In this document: in pieces, positions 53,172 to 61,340 of the stretch
How positions within the stretch are numbered: the first letter of the stretch is position 1
Layout of the letters: every line of letters begins with the position of its first letter
From: Mycobacterium sp. ELW1
GTDB taxonomy: Bacteria > Actinomycetota > Actinomycetes > Mycobacteriales > Mycobacteriaceae
Reading direction: 5' to 3'
Assembly (NCBI RefSeq): GCF_008329905.1
Contig: NZ_CP032155.1
Location: 1,922,001-1,986,000, forward strand
Length of the DNA: 64,000 nucleotides
Position numbers and translations under genes: made by a program
Notes under the pieces: model-generated
What the model was told of the DNA's origin: nothing
Databases searched by the model: none
Seen by the model: only the letters and a program-made list of their open reading frames with translations

Positions 53172-54137
53172 TCAAGCCAGGTACTGGGCCGCTCGGTTGA
53201 GTAACTCGGGCAGGGCCTCGGCCATCGCCTCCAGCTCCGGATATGGTGCGGATCGGCGCCGGTTGTGTTTGACGATCAGCGACCAGGTGGCCGTCGACTT
53301 GAAACAGGCGAGCGCCTGGAACCATTCGAGGTCGGGTACGTGGCTTCCGACCGCATCCCGGTAATCGGCGACCAGTTCGCGCACCGGCGGGGTCGTCCCG
53401 CGGTAGGGGGTGGCTCGCCGATAGGTGTCCGGGTCGGAGTTGATCAGGAACCAGCCGACGTCGACACGCGGGTCGCCGACCGACCAGATCTCCCAGTCGA
53501 TCACAGCGGTGATGCCCTGCTCGTCGGCCAGCAGGTTGCCCAATCGGAAGTCGCCGTGCACGATTGCCGGCGCGATCGGGGGCGGGGTCGCGGCGCGCAA
53601 CGCGTGCGCAACCTGTTGCCAACCGGGCGCGAGCGCCGGATCCACCGTTTCCAATGTGCGACACCATTTGTCGACCTCGGCAGCCGGGGCTATGACCGGT
53701 TCGCCGGTCAGGCCGAACTCGGCAGGTGACAGCCGGTGCAGCACACCCAGAGTGTGGGCGGCACGATGGAACCGCGCGGCGACCGCGGTCTCGGGACCCG
53801 CGTCGTCGGTGTCGAACAGCGGCTCCACCGACGTTCCGTGGGAGAACGACATCACGAACAGCGGTGGTATGTCCGGTGGTTCGCCCGCGTCGTCGAACAG
53901 GATCTGCGGCACCGGAACTTCAGTGCCCCACAGGGCGCGAATGATTCTGGCCTGACGGAGGACGTCGCGGTGCGCGATGGGCGCGTGGCCGGGCGGGGCG
54001 ACTTTCACAACGACACGACGATCGGCGAGGTCACCGGCGAAGGTCAGGCTCGAGGCCCCACCGGTCAACGCCCGCAGCCCGGAAATCCCCTGGGAGGCAA
54101 GGCGGGCCCGCAACTCGTCGAGGAGATCGCTGGTCAG
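53172..54137 (-). CDS. APH-type phosphotransferase (aminoglycoside phosphotransferase fold, ACAD10/11-N-terminal-like)
   Basis: A 321-residue kinase-fold protein: LTGGASSLTFAGDL (nucleotide loop), RVVVKVAPPG (Lys), catalytic loop IVHGDFRLGNLL (HGDxxxxN) and metal site AVIDWE. It resembles the kinase domain fused to ACAD10/11, which phosphorylates 4-hydroxyacyl-CoA. The start is uncertain: a CTG at 54137 overlaps the SDR stop (CTGA), while TTG 54113 would drop eight residues; no ATG or GTG is in range. It is probably translated by coupling to the SDR gene. Confidence 0.85.
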   Translation of the reverse strand: MTSDLLDELRARLASQGISGLRALTGGASSLTFAGDLADRRVVVKVAPPGHAPIAHRDVLRQARIIRALWGTEVPVPQILFDDAGEPPDIPPLFVMSFSHGTSVEPLFDTDDAGPETAVAARFHRAAHTLGVLHRLSPAEFGLTGEPVIAPAAEVDKWCRTLETVDPALAPGWQQVAHALRAATPPPIAPAIVHGDFRLGNLLADEQGITAVIDWEIWSVGDPRVDVGWFLINSDPDTYRRATPYRGTTPPVRELVADYRDAVGSHVPDLEWFQALACFKSTATWSLIVKHNRRRSAPYPELEAMAEALPELLNRAAQYLA

Positions 54138-54919
54138 CTCAGCGCGCCGATCTCGCGAAGAAATGTCTGGGTCTGCACGATGCGCCCGGTCACGGTCGAC
54201 GGATCGCCGGTACACAGCTCCAACGCGGTCCTCGTGATCAGCTCGATGTCCTCGGTATCGGTCTTCGCGAGGTCCAGGCTGCCGGCCCCCGGAGTGGCGA
54301 CAGGGTTGGTCGGCGCGGCGGCGTTCACGGCGATACCGTCGTCGTACAACTCGGCCGCAAGGCTTTTCGTCATCCGGTTCACCGCCGCCTTGACCGTGCC
54401 GTAGATCCCGAACCCGGCGGTGCGGTCGAACTCGGAGAACGGCGGTCCCGGGGGCAGATCGCCGCCGACCGAGGTGAGGTTGAGCACCCACCCGCGGCCG
54501 CGCTCCCGCATGGCCGGGATGGCGAGCTGCGTCAGGTGCAGCGGTGCAACGACGTGCATCTCCAGCATCAACCGGACCCGCCGCTCGGGGAATCCGTCCA
54601 GCGGGCGCAGGAAGGTGACCGCGGCGTTGTTGATGACGATGTCCGGGGCGCCGACCTGAGCAACGGTCTCGGCGAACAACCGCTCGCGGTCCGCGGAGTC
54701 GGACAGGTCCGCGGCGATGGTGACGGCGGTGCCGCCGGCGTCGACGATCTCCTGCTGGGTCTGTACCAGTGAGCCGTCGTACTTCGGATCGGGTTCGGCG
54801 GTGCGGGCGGTCAGCACCACGGTGGCGCCCTCGGCGGCCAGTCGCTGCGCTATCGCCTTGCCGAGGCCCCGGCTACTGCCGGTCACCAATGCGACCTTGC
54901 CTGTGCACCGTCCTGACAC
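54134..54919 (-). CDS. Short-chain dehydrogenase/reductase
   Basis: A 261-residue SDR with cofactor loop VALVTGSSRGLGKAIA, NNAAV, catalytic Ser in LNLTSVGG and Tyr-x3-Lys in IYGTVKAAVNRM. GTG 54919 has AGGAG 5 nt upstream and is preferred to GTG 54934. Coupled with the APH-type kinase gene. An SDR also accompanies the kinase and dehydrogenase in levulinate-type operons, which supports a hydroxyacyl-CoA route here. Confidence 0.9.
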   Translation of the reverse strand: MSGRCTGKVALVTGSSRGLGKAIAQRLAAEGATVVLTARTAEPDPKYDGSLVQTQQEIVDAGGTAVTIAADLSDSADRERLFAETVAQVGAPDIVINNAAVTFLRPLDGFPERRVRLMLEMHVVAPLHLTQLAIPAMRERGRGWVLNLTSVGGDLPPGPPFSEFDRTAGFGIYGTVKAAVNRMTKSLAAELYDDGIAVNAAAPTNPVATPGAGSLDLAKTDTEDIELITRTALELCTGDPSTVTGRIVQTQTFLREIGALS

Positions 54920-54942
54920 GTCGGCTCCTCTCACGACTATCC

Positions 54943-54956
54943 GAGAACCGGTTCTC
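54943..54956. promoter_or_regulatory. Perfect 14 bp palindrome in a divergent promoter
   Basis: GAGAACCGGTTCTC. A related TTCTC-N7-GAGAA repeat overlaps it (54952-54968). The inner AACnnGTT agrees with the published KstR core TnnAACnnGTTnnA, but the flanking T and A are G and C. It lies between the SDR gene and the luciferase-like gene. Confidence 0.6.
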
Positions 54957-55014
54957 CGAAAGCGAGAATCACGTTACCCTGCACCTCGGCGCGACGGACG
55001 CGAAAGGTCGAATC

Positions 55015-55854
55015 ATGGTCGAGTGGCACCTGTACATCCCGCAAAGCCGAATGGGCATCGACGATTTGGTGCTGCGAGCCCGGACGGCCGAAGCAAGCGG
55101 TTTCGACGGGGTGGCCTTCCTCGATCATCTCGAGACGCCGATGGCACCGGCCAGCCCGATTTGGGAAGCGATGACGACGGCGACCTGGGTGGCCGCCCGA
55201 ACCGAGCGCCTGCGGATCGGTCACCTGGTGCTCTGCGATCCCTTCCGTGCGCCCGCGGTGTTGGCCAAGCAGGCCGTCACACTTGCCGAGGCATCGGGCG
55301 GACGATTCGATCTGGGCCTGGGCTCCGGGTCCATGCCCGACGAGCTGGCCAAGTTCGGATTCGGCAACGCGACAGGAAAGCAGCGGGTAGCCGCTCTCGA
55401 GCAGACCCTCATCGCGCTGAAGGGGTACTGGGCCGGTGACGACGCCCAGCAGCCCCAACCGAGCAGGCCGATCCCGCTGCTGCTCGGCGGTCGCGGACCC
55501 CGGATGCTGGAGCTGGTACGCCAGTACGCCGACTGGTGGAACCTGCCCGCCACCTACGTCCAGGAGTTGCCGAAACTGTTGCCCGCCATCGGCGCGGCGC
55601 GCGCCTCAGTCCAGCAGATGGTCGGGTTCATCGGCCGCAACGCCGACGGCGACGAGGTGGCTGACAAGAGTCTGCGACGCTGGGGGCATCTCGGTCCCGG
55701 TCTGGTCTGTGGCCGTGCCGACGAACTCATCGCGTACTTCGCCCGACTGCGTGACCAAGGGGCGCAACGGTTTTACATTTGGTTTGCCGATTTCGGTGCA
55801 CCCGAGTCGATCGCCGAGTTCGGCGAAACGGTGATCGCGGCCTTCCCGAACTGA
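55015..55854 (+). CDS. Luciferase-like (LLM) flavin/F420-dependent oxidoreductase
   Basis: A 279-residue TIM-barrel LLM-family protein: VEWHLYIPQSRMGIDDLVLRARTAEASGF, GHLVLCDPFRAPAVLAKQAVTL, GRFDLGLGSG and IPLLLGGRGPRMLELVRQYADWWN. In mycobacteria such proteins usually use F420 or FMN. ATG 55015 follows a GAAAGG site. It is divergent from the SDR/kinase pair across the palindrome at 54943-54956 and convergent with the epimerase gene. Substrate unknown. Confidence 0.9.
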   Translation: MVEWHLYIPQSRMGIDDLVLRARTAEASGFDGVAFLDHLETPMAPASPIWEAMTTATWVAARTERLRIGHLVLCDPFRAPAVLAKQAVTLAEASGGRFDLGLGSGSMPDELAKFGFGNATGKQRVAALEQTLIALKGYWAGDDAQQPQPSRPIPLLLGGRGPRMLELVRQYADWWNLPATYVQELPKLLPAIGAARASVQQMVGFIGRNADGDEVADKSLRRWGHLGPGLVCGRADELIAYFARLRDQGAQRFYIWFADFGAPESIAEFGETVIAAFPN

Positions 55855-55860
55855 GCGTCT

Positions 55861-56967
55861 CTAGTCGCCCGCACCGGCCAGGACTTCGGGGCCGTACTTA
55901 CTTGCGATGAAGTTCCACGGGTCGGCGTACCGGCCGCGGCCTTCCTGGCGGCGTTGCGCGGCCAGCACCAGTCGCATCACGGGCCTGATCACTGGTCCGG
56001 CCACCCCGAGAACGGTCTTCAGTGCACCGCTCTGCGATCCGGCCACCCAGGCCACGGTGTCGGACCAGGGATGTTCTTGAAAGTCCAGCAACGCTTGGGA
56101 TTCCGTCGTGTCATACCACCCGGTGAAGCTCCAGCCCCGCTCGTCGTCGGGGTCGCCGGGAAGACTGGCACCGGCCCCGAGCCGGCCGAGTCCCATCGCG
56201 GACATCATGTCGTCTTCGACGTCGCGATGCGTGTGCAGGTGGGTTTCATCGCCGCCGATCAACAACACCTTGCCGTCGATGGCCTTGGCGCGGTCGACCC
56301 CGTTGGCGAAGGCCAACGCGACGTCACGGGCGTCGACGGTGTGCAACCGGTTGTCGCCGGGAGTGGCCCGCATCAGAACCAGATAGTCACTGTTCATCGA
56401 GCCTGCGGCGTCGGGGGAGATGACACCGGCCAGGCGCAACATCGCATGCGGCAGGCCGCCATCGGTGATCACCTTCTCGGCCAGCACCTTGTCCTCGCCG
56501 TACTGGTCGATGGGATTGGCCGGCGTCTGCGGGGTGATCAGTTCGGGGTAGCGATAAGGGTTTCGGGACCCGTACACCGACGCACTGGATGCATAGATGA
56601 CCGTCGGTGGTTCGGGCAGTGTGGCGGCGGCCCGCACCAGATTGGTGGTACCGCCGACATTGACCCGGCGAGCCAGTTTCGGATTGCGGTAGGAGGCCGG
56701 TGCCAGCATCGCGGCCAGGTGGACGATCGCGGTAGGAGGGTGGTCGCTGAGCATTCCGCTCACCGCATCGGCGTCGGTCAGGTCGGCGTACACCGGCAGG
56801 AATGTTCCGGGGTGGCGCCCGGCGGCCAGCCGGGCCGCGACCGTCCGGGACGTCTCGGTCGGCAGGTCGGTGGCGACGACGGTGTACCCGCGGTTCACGA
56901 GGATTTCGGTGCAACGCCAGCCGACTTGACCGAATGCCCCGGTGACCAGAACTGTGCGTTGTGACAT
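55861..56967 (-). CDS. NAD-dependent epimerase/dehydratase family protein
   Basis: A 368-residue extended SDR: RTVLVTGAFGQVGWRCTEIL (GxxGxxG), DLTDADAVSGML, YASSASVYGSRNPY and YGEDKVLAE, where the Tyr-x3-Lys of the family is YGEDK. It acts on a nucleotide-linked or small hydroxylated substrate. The C-terminal about 40 residues extend beyond the family core. ATG 56967 overlaps the stop of the SnoaL-like gene (TGATG), so the two are co-expressed. Confidence 0.88.
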   Translation of the reverse strand: MSQRTVLVTGAFGQVGWRCTEILVNRGYTVVATDLPTETSRTVAARLAAGRHPGTFLPVYADLTDADAVSGMLSDHPPTAIVHLAAMLAPASYRNPKLARRVNVGGTTNLVRAAATLPEPPTVIYASSASVYGSRNPYRYPELITPQTPANPIDQYGEDKVLAEKVITDGGLPHAMLRLAGVISPDAAGSMNSDYLVLMRATPGDNRLHTVDARDVALAFANGVDRAKAIDGKVLLIGGDETHLHTHRDVEDDMMSAMGLGRLGAGASLPGDPDDERGWSFTGWYDTTESQALLDFQEHPWSDTVAWVAGSQSGALKTVLGVAGPVIRPVMRLVLAAQRRQEGRGRYADPWNFIASKYGPEVLAGAGD

Positions 56968-57461
56968 CAGACCATGCCTCGCTTTCGTGCCAGCCGCGCC
57001 GCGGAATCACGCAGGCGTGGCGAAATCCGAATGGAGAATAGGGGATTGAATACGTCCTCGCGCAGCCTGGTCAGGGTGGAAGTCTTGATCCGCCACTGTC
57101 CGTCGGCCTTCTCGTAGGTCTCGTGATAGTGGCCATACCCCGCGAGGTTGACGCCGGGGGCAAGGCGCACAACGTCGTTCAGTGCCCAGATTCCTGTGGC
57201 GGTGGATGAGGAGGTCAGCTCGATCTCTGGGGCGTGAACCTGATGCACGGTGGGTTGCGAGGGCTTGCCCAGAGTCTTCTTGATGAACTCGACCATGTTG
57301 TCGGCGCCGGTGATGAGCACACCGCCGGATGGGGTGGTGTCACTGACGAAGTCGTCGGTGAAGACGTCCCGCCAGCCTGCCCAGTCTTTGGTGTCGAGCA
57401 GGCGGCAATATCGGGCTTTCAGCTTCTTGATCTCTTCGATGTCCATTGCCGCGTCGGTCAC
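56967..57461 (-). CDS. SnoaL-like (NTF2-fold) protein
   Basis: A 164-residue protein of the SnoaL/NTF2 fold: IEEIKKLKARYCRLLDTKDWAGWRDVFTDDFV, VHQVHAPEIEL and YHETYEKADGQWRI. The family contains isomerases, dehydratases and hydrolases of steroid- or polyketide-like substrates. GTG 57461 is chosen because TAGCCT (57473-57468) lies 6 nt upstream, a leaderless layout; ATG 57446 is an alternative. Divergent from the TetR gene at 57550. Confidence 0.85.
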   Translation of the reverse strand: MTDAAMDIEEIKKLKARYCRLLDTKDWAGWRDVFTDDFVSDTTPSGGVLITGADNMVEFIKKTLGKPSQPTVHQVHAPEIELTSSSTATGIWALNDVVRLAPGVNLAGYGHYHETYEKADGQWRIKTSTLTRLREDVFNPLFSIRISPRLRDSAARLARKRGMV

Positions 57462-57536
57462 CGGCACAGGCTAACGAACAGCGGCTGTGCCGGCGGCGAA
57501 CTCACGCGGCAACGCCCGATGTGATAGATCGCGCCG

Positions 57537-57550
57537 TAAACTCTCGCGAA
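57537..57550 (+). promoter_or_regulatory. Leaderless -10 element of a TetR gene
   Basis: TAAACT at 57537-57542 ends 7 nt before ATG 57550, so transcription would begin at the start codon. Confidence 0.5.
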
Positions 57551-58194
57551 TGGCACAGGCGTCGTCGGATGCGCAGCGGCGGGGCGGACGGCCGACGCAA
57601 GCTGAAGCCGCGGCTCTGCACCTTCGGATCCGGGAAGCGGCGGTGCGGACGTTTCTCGAGAACGGCTACGACGCGACGACGATGGTTGCGATCGCCGAGG
57701 CAGCCGGAATCGCCAAACCGACGCTGTACGCCCGATACCCTGACAAGCGCGCGGTGTTCCTCGACGTCATCCCGTGGGCGTTCAGCCGGGCGGTGCCGGT
57801 CGACACCGGCGATGCCGCCGACGAGCAGGATTTGCGTGCCGCCTTGGTCGCCATCGGCGAAGGTGCGCTGCGTCAAGCGCTCGATCCGGACATCGTGCAG
57901 CTGCATCGAATCGCGCGAAACGAAGCGCACCGCTTTCCCGAATTCGCGCTCAGCGCCGACTCTCTCGGCTGGGCGCGCCGCCAGCGGCAGGTGATGGATC
58001 TCCTTGCGCGCCATGCCGAGTCCGGTGCCATCGAAGTCGACGACATCGAACTCGCGGCAGAGCATTTCCTGGCCATGGTCGAGGTGTTGCCCGCCCGGTT
58101 GGCCGATTTCGGCCTCTACCGCAGCCACCAGGAAGAGCGCCGACGTCTGCTGCACGCGGTCGATTTGTTCCTGCACGGAATCCTGCCTCGGTAA
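57550..58194 (+). CDS. TetR-family transcriptional regulator
   Basis: A 214-residue regulator with a Gly/Arg-rich start (DAQRRGGRPTQAEAAA), helix-turn-helix (FLENGYDATTMVAIAEAAGIAKPTLYARYPDKRAVF in outline, about residues 36-70) and a C-terminal ligand domain of the AefR-like type. Its TAA stop (58192-58194) is embedded in the operator at 58190-58217, directly before the dioxygenase operon, so it is the likely repressor of that operon. No good ribosome site; see the leaderless -10. Confidence 0.9.
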   Translation: MAQASSDAQRRGGRPTQAEAAALHLRIREAAVRTFLENGYDATTMVAIAEAAGIAKPTLYARYPDKRAVFLDVIPWAFSRAVPVDTGDAADEQDLRAALVAIGEGALRQALDPDIVQLHRIARNEAHRFPEFALSADSLGWARRQRQVMDLLARHAESGAIEVDDIELAAEHFLAMVEVLPARLADFGLYRSHQEERRRLLHAVDLFLHGILPR

Positions 58195-58217
58195 CTATAC
58201 GCCTGTGTATAGTTACC
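58190..58217. promoter_or_regulatory. Perfect operator between the TetR gene and the dioxygenase operon
   Basis: GGTAACTATAC-GCCTGT-GTATAGTTACC: 11 bp perfect arms, 6 bp spacer, ending 4 bp before ATG 58222. AT-rich arms without a T run argue for a protein site rather than a terminator. Confidence 0.8.
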
Positions 58218-58221
58218 GGCC

Positions 58222-59040
58222 ATGAGCCTGTCGGTTGTAGATATCGCACCGGCTATCGCCTCCGAAGTCCGGGCCACCAAGGCGGACTTGCTCAGCGGTG
58301 TGCATGCCGACAGCCTTCGTGACCTCCTCGAACGCCGCGGTGTGCTGGTGTTTCCGCAGATCGGTTTCAGCGACGCCGAGCAGGTCGAATTCACCGAGAC
58401 GCTGGGCATATTCGCGCCGGAACGCACCGGAGAGCAGGTCTATTCCGTCACGCTGGACACCAGCATCAACGAGCTGGCCGACTATCTGAAAGGCTCGCTG
58501 TACTGGCACATCGACGGGACGATGAACAGCGTGCCGATCCGCGCCTCGCTGCTGTCGAGCAAGGTCGTGTGCCCGGACGGCTCCGGCGACACCGAATTCG
58601 CCAATACCTATGCGGCCTACGACGCGCTGGACGAAGCCGACAAGCACGCGCTCGAATCGCTGCGGGTGATGCACTCGGCGTGGAACACGCTGTTCTACTA
58701 CGAGCCCGAACCCAGCTACACGACGCTGCGGGCGATGATGGCGATCGGCGACCGCGAACTTCCGCTGGTGTGGAACCACCGCTCTGGGCGCAAATCCCTG
58801 GTGCTGGGGTGCACGGCGCGCCACGTGGTGGACATGGACTTCCGCAAGAGCGTCGAACTGCTTGTCCGGTTACGGGATTGGGCCACCCGACCTGAGTTCG
58901 TCTACCGCCACCACTGGACGGTCGGCGACCGGGTCGTCTGGGACAACACCGGAACCATGCACCGCGCCACGCCCTACGATCCGCAGTCCGGCAGGTTGCT
59001 GCACCGCACCAAGCTGGAAGGCGAGGAGCCGTTCGCCTGA
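58222..59040 (+). CDS. TauD/TfdA-family Fe(II)/2-oxoglutarate dioxygenase
   Basis: A 272-residue dioxygenase. The metal triad is His96 and Asp98 (WHIDG) and His247 (TMHRATPYDP), with a downstream Arg for 2-oxoglutarate. The family hydroxylates sulfonates, sulfate esters, aryloxyacids and others. First gene of a five-gene operon joined by overlaps and short gaps; controlled, by position, through the operator at 58190-58217. Very little space (4 bp) separates operator and ATG, so the mRNA leader is short or absent. Confidence 0.93.
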   Translation: MSLSVVDIAPAIASEVRATKADLLSGVHADSLRDLLERRGVLVFPQIGFSDAEQVEFTETLGIFAPERTGEQVYSVTLDTSINELADYLKGSLYWHIDGTMNSVPIRASLLSSKVVCPDGSGDTEFANTYAAYDALDEADKHALESLRVMHSAWNTLFYYEPEPSYTTLRAMMAIGDRELPLVWNHRSGRKSLVLGCTARHVVDMDFRKSVELLVRLRDWATRPEFVYRHHWTVGDRVVWDNTGTMHRATPYDPQSGRLLHRTKLEGEEPFA

Positions 59041-60167
59041 TGGACGTCCAGCCGGCCGCATTCCTGCGCACCACCCTTCCGTTGGATCTGTCCTGCCTCA
59101 CCGACCTGGACAGTGGTCGATACCACTCGATCTGGTTACCCGACCATATGGTCAGTTTCTGGCCGGATTCGTTGTGGACGCCGGAATTCACCGACCTGGC
59201 CACCGTGTCACCGTCGCCGCACCGACATCTCGACGGCATGGCGGTCGCTGCCGCCGCGGCAGTGCTCACCACCACCGTGCCCTTGGCCACCAGCGTGGTC
59301 GACACGGTCCGTCGCCATCCCACACTCCTTGCCCAGAGCGCCCTGACCATCGACCACCTGTCGCGCGGTCGGTTCATCTTGGGGCTCGGCAGTGGTGAGA
59401 GCGAGAACATCGTGCCGTACGGCTTCGACTTCGCCAAGCCCGTCAGCCGTTTCGAGGAGGCGCTGAAAGTCATTCGGCTGCTGTGGGATAGCCCCGGGCC
59501 GGTCGACTTCCACGGCCAGTTCTACCGGCTGGAGCACGCCCGCCTCGACACCGAGCCTTACGCGGGACGCGTCCCGCCGATCTGGATCGGTGCCAGCGGC
59601 CCGCGCATGCTCGAAATCGTCGGCCGGTACGCCGATGGCTGGTGGCCGGCCGGCGCATGGACCCCTGATCACTATGCGGAGATGTTGCGCACCGTGCGCC
59701 AGTCAGCCGACCGAGCGGGCCGGGACCCGATGGCGATCACCCCGTGTTTCGTGCAGGTGTGCCTGATCGGTGAGGACGACGCCGCCATCGAGCGGATCGT
59801 CCGGGCGCCGCTGGTGGCCAGCTTCCTGCTGCAGGTATCGGCACCGGTGTTGCGCCGCTTCGGATTCGACCATCCGATGGGCGAGGACTGGGCCGGGTTC
59901 CATGACATCAACCCGGCCACCCTCACCCGGGAGCGCGTCGTCGATTTCCTTGCCCGCGTGGATCCCGAGGCGATTCTCGCCCTGGTCCCGCACGGTACCC
60001 CAAAGCAGGTCGCACGGACCATCAAGTCCTATGTCGACGCCGGGCTTCGGGTTCCCAAGATCCTGGACTACAGCACGATGGCAGGTCTGGAATTCAGCGC
60101 GGCATCGGCGGCCAACGTACGCCGGACCGAAGATGAGCTGCTGATCCTGTGCGGGGGACGGCCATGA
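59040..60167 (+). CDS. Luciferase-like (LLM) flavin/F420-dependent oxidoreductase
   Basis: A 375-residue LLM-family TIM barrel: IWLPDHMVSFW, DHLSRGRFILGLGSGESEN, PPIWIGASGPRMLEIVGRYADGWWP. The length and the DHM and GESEN motifs suit F420-dependent enzymes as well as FMN mono-oxygenases. ATG 59040 shares a base with the dioxygenase stop (TGATG). The gene after it overlaps by 4 bp. Confidence 0.92.
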   Translation: MDVQPAAFLRTTLPLDLSCLTDLDSGRYHSIWLPDHMVSFWPDSLWTPEFTDLATVSPSPHRHLDGMAVAAAAAVLTTTVPLATSVVDTVRRHPTLLAQSALTIDHLSRGRFILGLGSGESENIVPYGFDFAKPVSRFEEALKVIRLLWDSPGPVDFHGQFYRLEHARLDTEPYAGRVPPIWIGASGPRMLEIVGRYADGWWPAGAWTPDHYAEMLRTVRQSADRAGRDPMAITPCFVQVCLIGEDDAAIERIVRAPLVASFLLQVSAPVLRRFGFDHPMGEDWAGFHDINPATLTRERVVDFLARVDPEAILALVPHGTPKQVARTIKSYVDAGLRVPKILDYSTMAGLEFSAASAANVRRTEDELLILCGGRP

Positions 60168-61333
60168 CCGACCGACTGGATGCCGCTGATCTGCTCACCC
60201 GCGCGCGGGCCGAGACCGGCTGCGACGACTTCGGCGATCCGAGCCTGCCGGAGCGGTTCACCCTGGCCGTCGATCACCTCAACGGTGTCGGCCTGGACGC
60301 CAACGGAATTGCCGAGGCCGAGCGTGTCTGCCACTGGCTGTTGACGTCGCGACTGGAACTGATCGCGGACCGGAGCCGCTTTCCGATTCCGGACGAGGTG
60401 ATCGACCGGCCGATGTTTGTCACAGGCGAGCCACGCTCGGGCACCACATTGATGCACGCCCTGATGTCGGTGGACCCGCACGGCCGTGCGCTTCGCTTCT
60501 GGGAAGTGATGTACCCGTCGCCGCCGCCGGGCCTTGCCGCTGCGGGCGATCCGCGCCGGGACAAAGCCGATGCCGACTGGCGTGAGATCAACACCACGAT
60601 GCCCAAATGGCTGCACAGCCATCCGTACAACGACATGCTCGGTGACGGACTTCCGGAAGACGAACGCACCTGGGCGTACGACTTCCGGGTGATGACACCG
60701 ACCGCATGGTGGCGGGTGCCGATGCCGACGCTCGTCGGCGGACTGCCGACGGATCCGGCTGCGCAGTACCGGCTGCACAAGGCGATGTTGCAACAGTGCC
60801 AATACCACCGGCCACGCAAATACTGGGTGCTGAAGGGTTTCCACGGCTTCCGTCTGGAGGCATTCTTCGACACCTACCCCGACGCGAATCTGCTCTGGCT
60901 GCACCGTGATCCGGTACAGGTCGCCGCATCGCGCACCATGATGATGGCCGACATCCTCGAGGGCATCCTCGGGCCCGTCGACCTCCAGGCCGCCGCAAGG
61001 ATGCATCTCGAATTGACCCGGGCCAGCATCAAGAACACGATGAGCGCGCCACTGGTCGACGATCCGCGCATCATGCACATCCCGTATCTCGATTTCATCG
61101 CAGACCCGATTGCGACCGTACGGAACTACTACGCCTTCTGCGGTCGTGATCTCAGCGGCGGGGCTGAGTCGGCCATGCGCACCTACCTGGCCGAGAACCG
61201 TGGCGACCGCTATGGCAAATTCCGCTACTCCACATCGCTGTTGACCGACATCGGGGAGAACCTGGACGATCTACACGCCGAGTTCGCACCGTTCCGGGAA
61301 CGCTTCGGAGTCCCGATCGAAAAGCGGGACTGA
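60164..61333 (+). CDS. Sulfotransferase family protein
   Basis: A 389-residue protein with the PAPS 5'-phosphosulfate loop FVTGEPRSGTTLMHAL (PRSGTT at residues 90-95) and the 3'-phosphate segment LLWLHRDPVQVAASRTMM. These fit the mycobacterial sulfotransferase-3-like family, which sulfates hydroxyl groups or binds phosphopantetheine-like ligands. ATG 60164 overlaps the LLM stop. Its place in an operon with a dioxygenase suggests handling of a hydroxylated or sulfated metabolite; inference. Confidence 0.88.
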   Translation: MTDRLDAADLLTRARAETGCDDFGDPSLPERFTLAVDHLNGVGLDANGIAEAERVCHWLLTSRLELIADRSRFPIPDEVIDRPMFVTGEPRSGTTLMHALMSVDPHGRALRFWEVMYPSPPPGLAAAGDPRRDKADADWREINTTMPKWLHSHPYNDMLGDGLPEDERTWAYDFRVMTPTAWWRVPMPTLVGGLPTDPAAQYRLHKAMLQQCQYHRPRKYWVLKGFHGFRLEAFFDTYPDANLLWLHRDPVQVAASRTMMMADILEGILGPVDLQAAARMHLELTRASIKNTMSAPLVDDPRIMHIPYLDFIADPIATVRNYYAFCGRDLSGGAESAMRTYLAENRGDRYGKFRYSTSLLTDIGENLDDLHAEFAPFRERFGVPIEKRD

Positions 61334-61340
61334 GCCCGGT

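Noticed and set aside
58190..58217. Intrinsic terminator after the TetR gene
   Set aside because: The stem is AT-rich, lacks a T run and ends 4 bp before the next start codon, so an operator fits better.
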